6,192 nucleotides of DNA. Source: DATDVL01 sp035290025. Its GTDB lineage: Archaea; Nanobdellota; Nanobdellia; SCGC-AAA011-G17; DATDVL01. Each line of letters begins with the position of its first letter. Position 1 is the first letter of the stretch. The stretch spans positions 1 to 6,192 of the forward strand of contig DATDVL010000067.1 of the NCBI GenBank assembly GCA_035290025.1, in the 5' to 3' direction. The notes under the pieces were generated by a model. The model searched no databases, was not told the origin of the DNA, and saw nothing but the letters and a program-made list of their open reading frames with translations. This document shows positions 5,406 to 6,192 of the stretch, piece by piece. A program made the position numbers and the translations under genes.

Positions 5406-6123
5406 CGGCGTCGGCGCCTACGGCGCTATTCCGACGTACCCCGAAGAATCGGCCGCTGAGGCTGAGGCCGTAGTCAGCATCAAGGATGAAGTAGCTGCCG
5501 CCTGCGAGCAACAAACGAGCCGCAGGAACATCAGACTGCAAATCTTCCTTTCTAAACCAAATACTAACACGACCATAATGTTCATTATGACGAGGAAGAT
5601 AACGAGAAGCTAAATCAACAGAACCACAAAAAGGAGCAGTTAAGACATGATCAATGGTTTCATCAACAGGCATAACTCCAACTTTTGCACCCAATAATTT
5701 TGCATGGTCAACAACCATAACACCATTTCCTTCCAATGCCAACAACCGATACACCTCAGCATCAGCAACGGGAAGAGCCCCGTTTACTAAACGACCACCA
5801 ACACGAGCAGCAGCAATATTTTCAGGATCAGAGACATAAGAAGGAATGTGAGCGACCAAGGCGACACGAGCGCCACCACGAGATTTACCCGTAACTAATG
5901 ACGAAGGAGTAAAAGACCACTTACCCCAAACAGGATGACCATTAGGTTGTGCAAGACGCTCCTCTAAAAAACTAGGCATCCACAAAGGAGAAAAACCACG
6001 AGACTGAGAAGCAGCTAAAGCAACAGAAACATCAGCATGATAAAAACTACGCAACTCTTCAACAGGGGCAGAACCACAATTATTTTCGCCTGTATAGACT
6101 CTTTGTGAAGTTCGAGTAACCAT
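5395..6123 (-). CDS. DGR target (variable) protein with C-terminal VR
   Basis: This 242-residue protein has a DGR-diversified region at 201-228, followed by a 14-residue tail ending GADAEKT. The C-terminal pattern ARLLLAGG...(variable)...GRFFGVR resembles DGR-linked C-type-lectin-fold proteins, in which variable residues line a ligand-binding surface and the GRF-G-V strand closes the fold. The preceding part, RYLPRHNEHYGRVSIWFRKEDL at about 175-196, probably belongs to the same fold. Residues 1-170 match nothing I can name. There is no signal peptide, membrane segment or sortase-like tail, so a cytoplasmic place or an unusual export route is implied. The ATG lies about 27 nt after a TATA box, which supports this start in a leaderless message. 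Codon and strand composition match the envelope genes more than the RT gene does. The ligand is unknown. Confidence 0.93.
   Translation of the reverse strand: MVTRTSQRVYTGENNCGSAPVEELRSFYHADVSVALAASQSRGFSPLWMPSFLEERLAQPNGHPVWGKWSFTPSSLVTGKSRGGARVALVAHIPSYVSDPENIAAARVGGRLVNGALPVADAEVYRLLALEGNGVMVVDHAKLLGAKVGVMPVDETIDHVLTAPFCGSVDLASRYLPRHNEHYGRVSIWFRKEDLQSDVPAARLLLAGGSYFILDADYGLSLSGRFFGVRRNSAVGADAEKT
5409..5436 (-). promoter_or_regulatory. Hairpin/cruciform next to VR (homing signal candidate)
   Basis: The inverted repeat has an outer 6-bp stem (5409-5414 with 5431-5436, cgtcgg/ccgacg). An inner 4-bp stem (5415-5418 with 5422-5425) has a TAC loop, and ctatt is bulged on one side. It starts 1 nt beyond the last TR/VR match (5437) and lies in the last codons of the target gene. 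In the Bordetella phage DGR a hairpin directly after the IMH stimulates homing; the same role is inferred here from position. It is absent next to TR. Confidence 0.7.
5441..5523 (-). repeat. DGR variable repeat (VR) inside the target gene
   Basis: This is the 83-bp recipient of mutagenic homing, encoding residues 201-228 of the target protein. The 5' anchor (5505-5523) and the 3' block (5441-5455, GGCCGATTCTTCGG on the coding strand) are identical to TR. The 3' block is the probable IMH where homing initiates. Residues that differ from the template reading are G209, S210, F212, I213, D215, D217, Y218, G219, S221, L222 and S223. V229, just past the strict repeat, also fits an A to G change. 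VR is exactly one codon shorter than TR. Confidence 0.96.
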
Positions 6124-6144
6124 AATAACAACTAATTATTAATC

Positions 6145-6154
6145 ATTTATAAAA
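6145..6154 (-). promoter_or_regulatory. TATA box of DGR target gene (leaderless)
   Basis: Minus-strand TTTTATAAAT is centred about 27 nt before the ATG at 6123, predicting a transcript starting at the start codon itself. The intervening sequence is AT-rich (ATTAATAATTAG) without a Shine-Dalgarno motif. Confidence 0.7.
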
Positions 6155-6169
6155 CTTGTGGTCTCTAAG

Positions 6170-6183
6170 TCACTTTAAAGTGA
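6170..6183. promoter_or_regulatory. Perfect 14-bp palindrome upstream of target promoter
   Basis: TCACTTTAAAGTGA is a perfect palindrome lying 16 bp upstream of the target gene's TATA box. A symmetric site here could bind a dimeric regulator of the diversified protein gene, or its TTTAAA centre could serve a divergent promoter. The window ends 9 nt later, so the alternative that it belongs to a neighbouring gene cannot be excluded. Confidence 0.4.
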
Positions 6184-6192
6184 TAACATTCC

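Larger units (their letters stand above)
3993..6192 (-). other. Complete diversity-generating retroelement locus
   Basis: The order target gene/VR, TR, RT on one strand, with 33 nt between TR and RT, is a standard compact DGR layout. A-specific TR/VR differences, an SQ-type RT and a hairpin after VR together define it. There are no terminal inverted repeats, transposase, integrase or phage genes in the window. The locus looks chromosomal or carried on an element larger than the window. An Avd-type accessory gene is not visible and could lie beyond 6192. Confidence 0.95.

Overview
The window most likely comes from an archaeon of the DPANN group (Woesearchaeota/Pacearchaeota-like). Three things point there. 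The TATA boxes sit about 26-27 nt upstream of start codons with no Shine-Dalgarno motif, which predicts leaderless mRNAs. Genes are tightly packed with 4-11 nt overlaps. The 135-residue protein at 623-1030 looks like a conserved DPANN family. This assignment is inference from sequence style, since no rRNA or universal marker is present.

Layout. (1) 1-633 (+) is the 3' end of a gene for a surface protein anchored by a C-terminal membrane segment. It overlaps 623-1030 (+), a small conserved cytoplasmic protein. (2) Converging on these by 4 nt is a two-gene minus-strand operon with an ATGA overlap. 2271-3947 encodes an envelope protein with alpha/alpha-toroid repeats and a Cys-rich stalk, and 1027-2274 encodes a second signal-peptide/single-TM protein. 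The operon has a TATA box at 3971-3979. (3) From 3993 to the right edge lies a complete-looking diversity-generating retroelement (DGR), all on the minus strand. It consists of a target gene (5395-6123), its variable repeat VR (5441-5523), a template repeat TR (5094-5179) and a reverse transcriptase (3993-5060).

The DGR is the main discovery. TR and VR are aligned copies in which all 14 core substitutions (16 counting the 3' edge) fall on template-strand adenines. All the diversified codons in TR are AAC/AAT, GAC or TAC, which cannot mutate to a stop. VR has lost exactly one codon relative to TR. A bipartite GC-rich hairpin (5409-5436) abuts the 3' end of the VR homology, as in characterised phage DGRs. 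A separate TATA box (5251-5260) is placed to transcribe TR plus RT. No Avd accessory gene is visible.

How it should work: the TR RNA is reverse transcribed by the RT with errors at adenines. The cDNA then replaces VR, altering about 12 surface residues near the C-terminus of the 242-residue target protein. That protein has no signal peptide or membrane segment, so the diversified binder appears to be cytoplasmic or exported by an unrecognised route.

The plus strand is strongly A/C-rich over the envelope genes whichever way they are read. This replication-type skew is much weaker in the RT gene, which suggests the RT/TR part arrived more recently or evolves differently.
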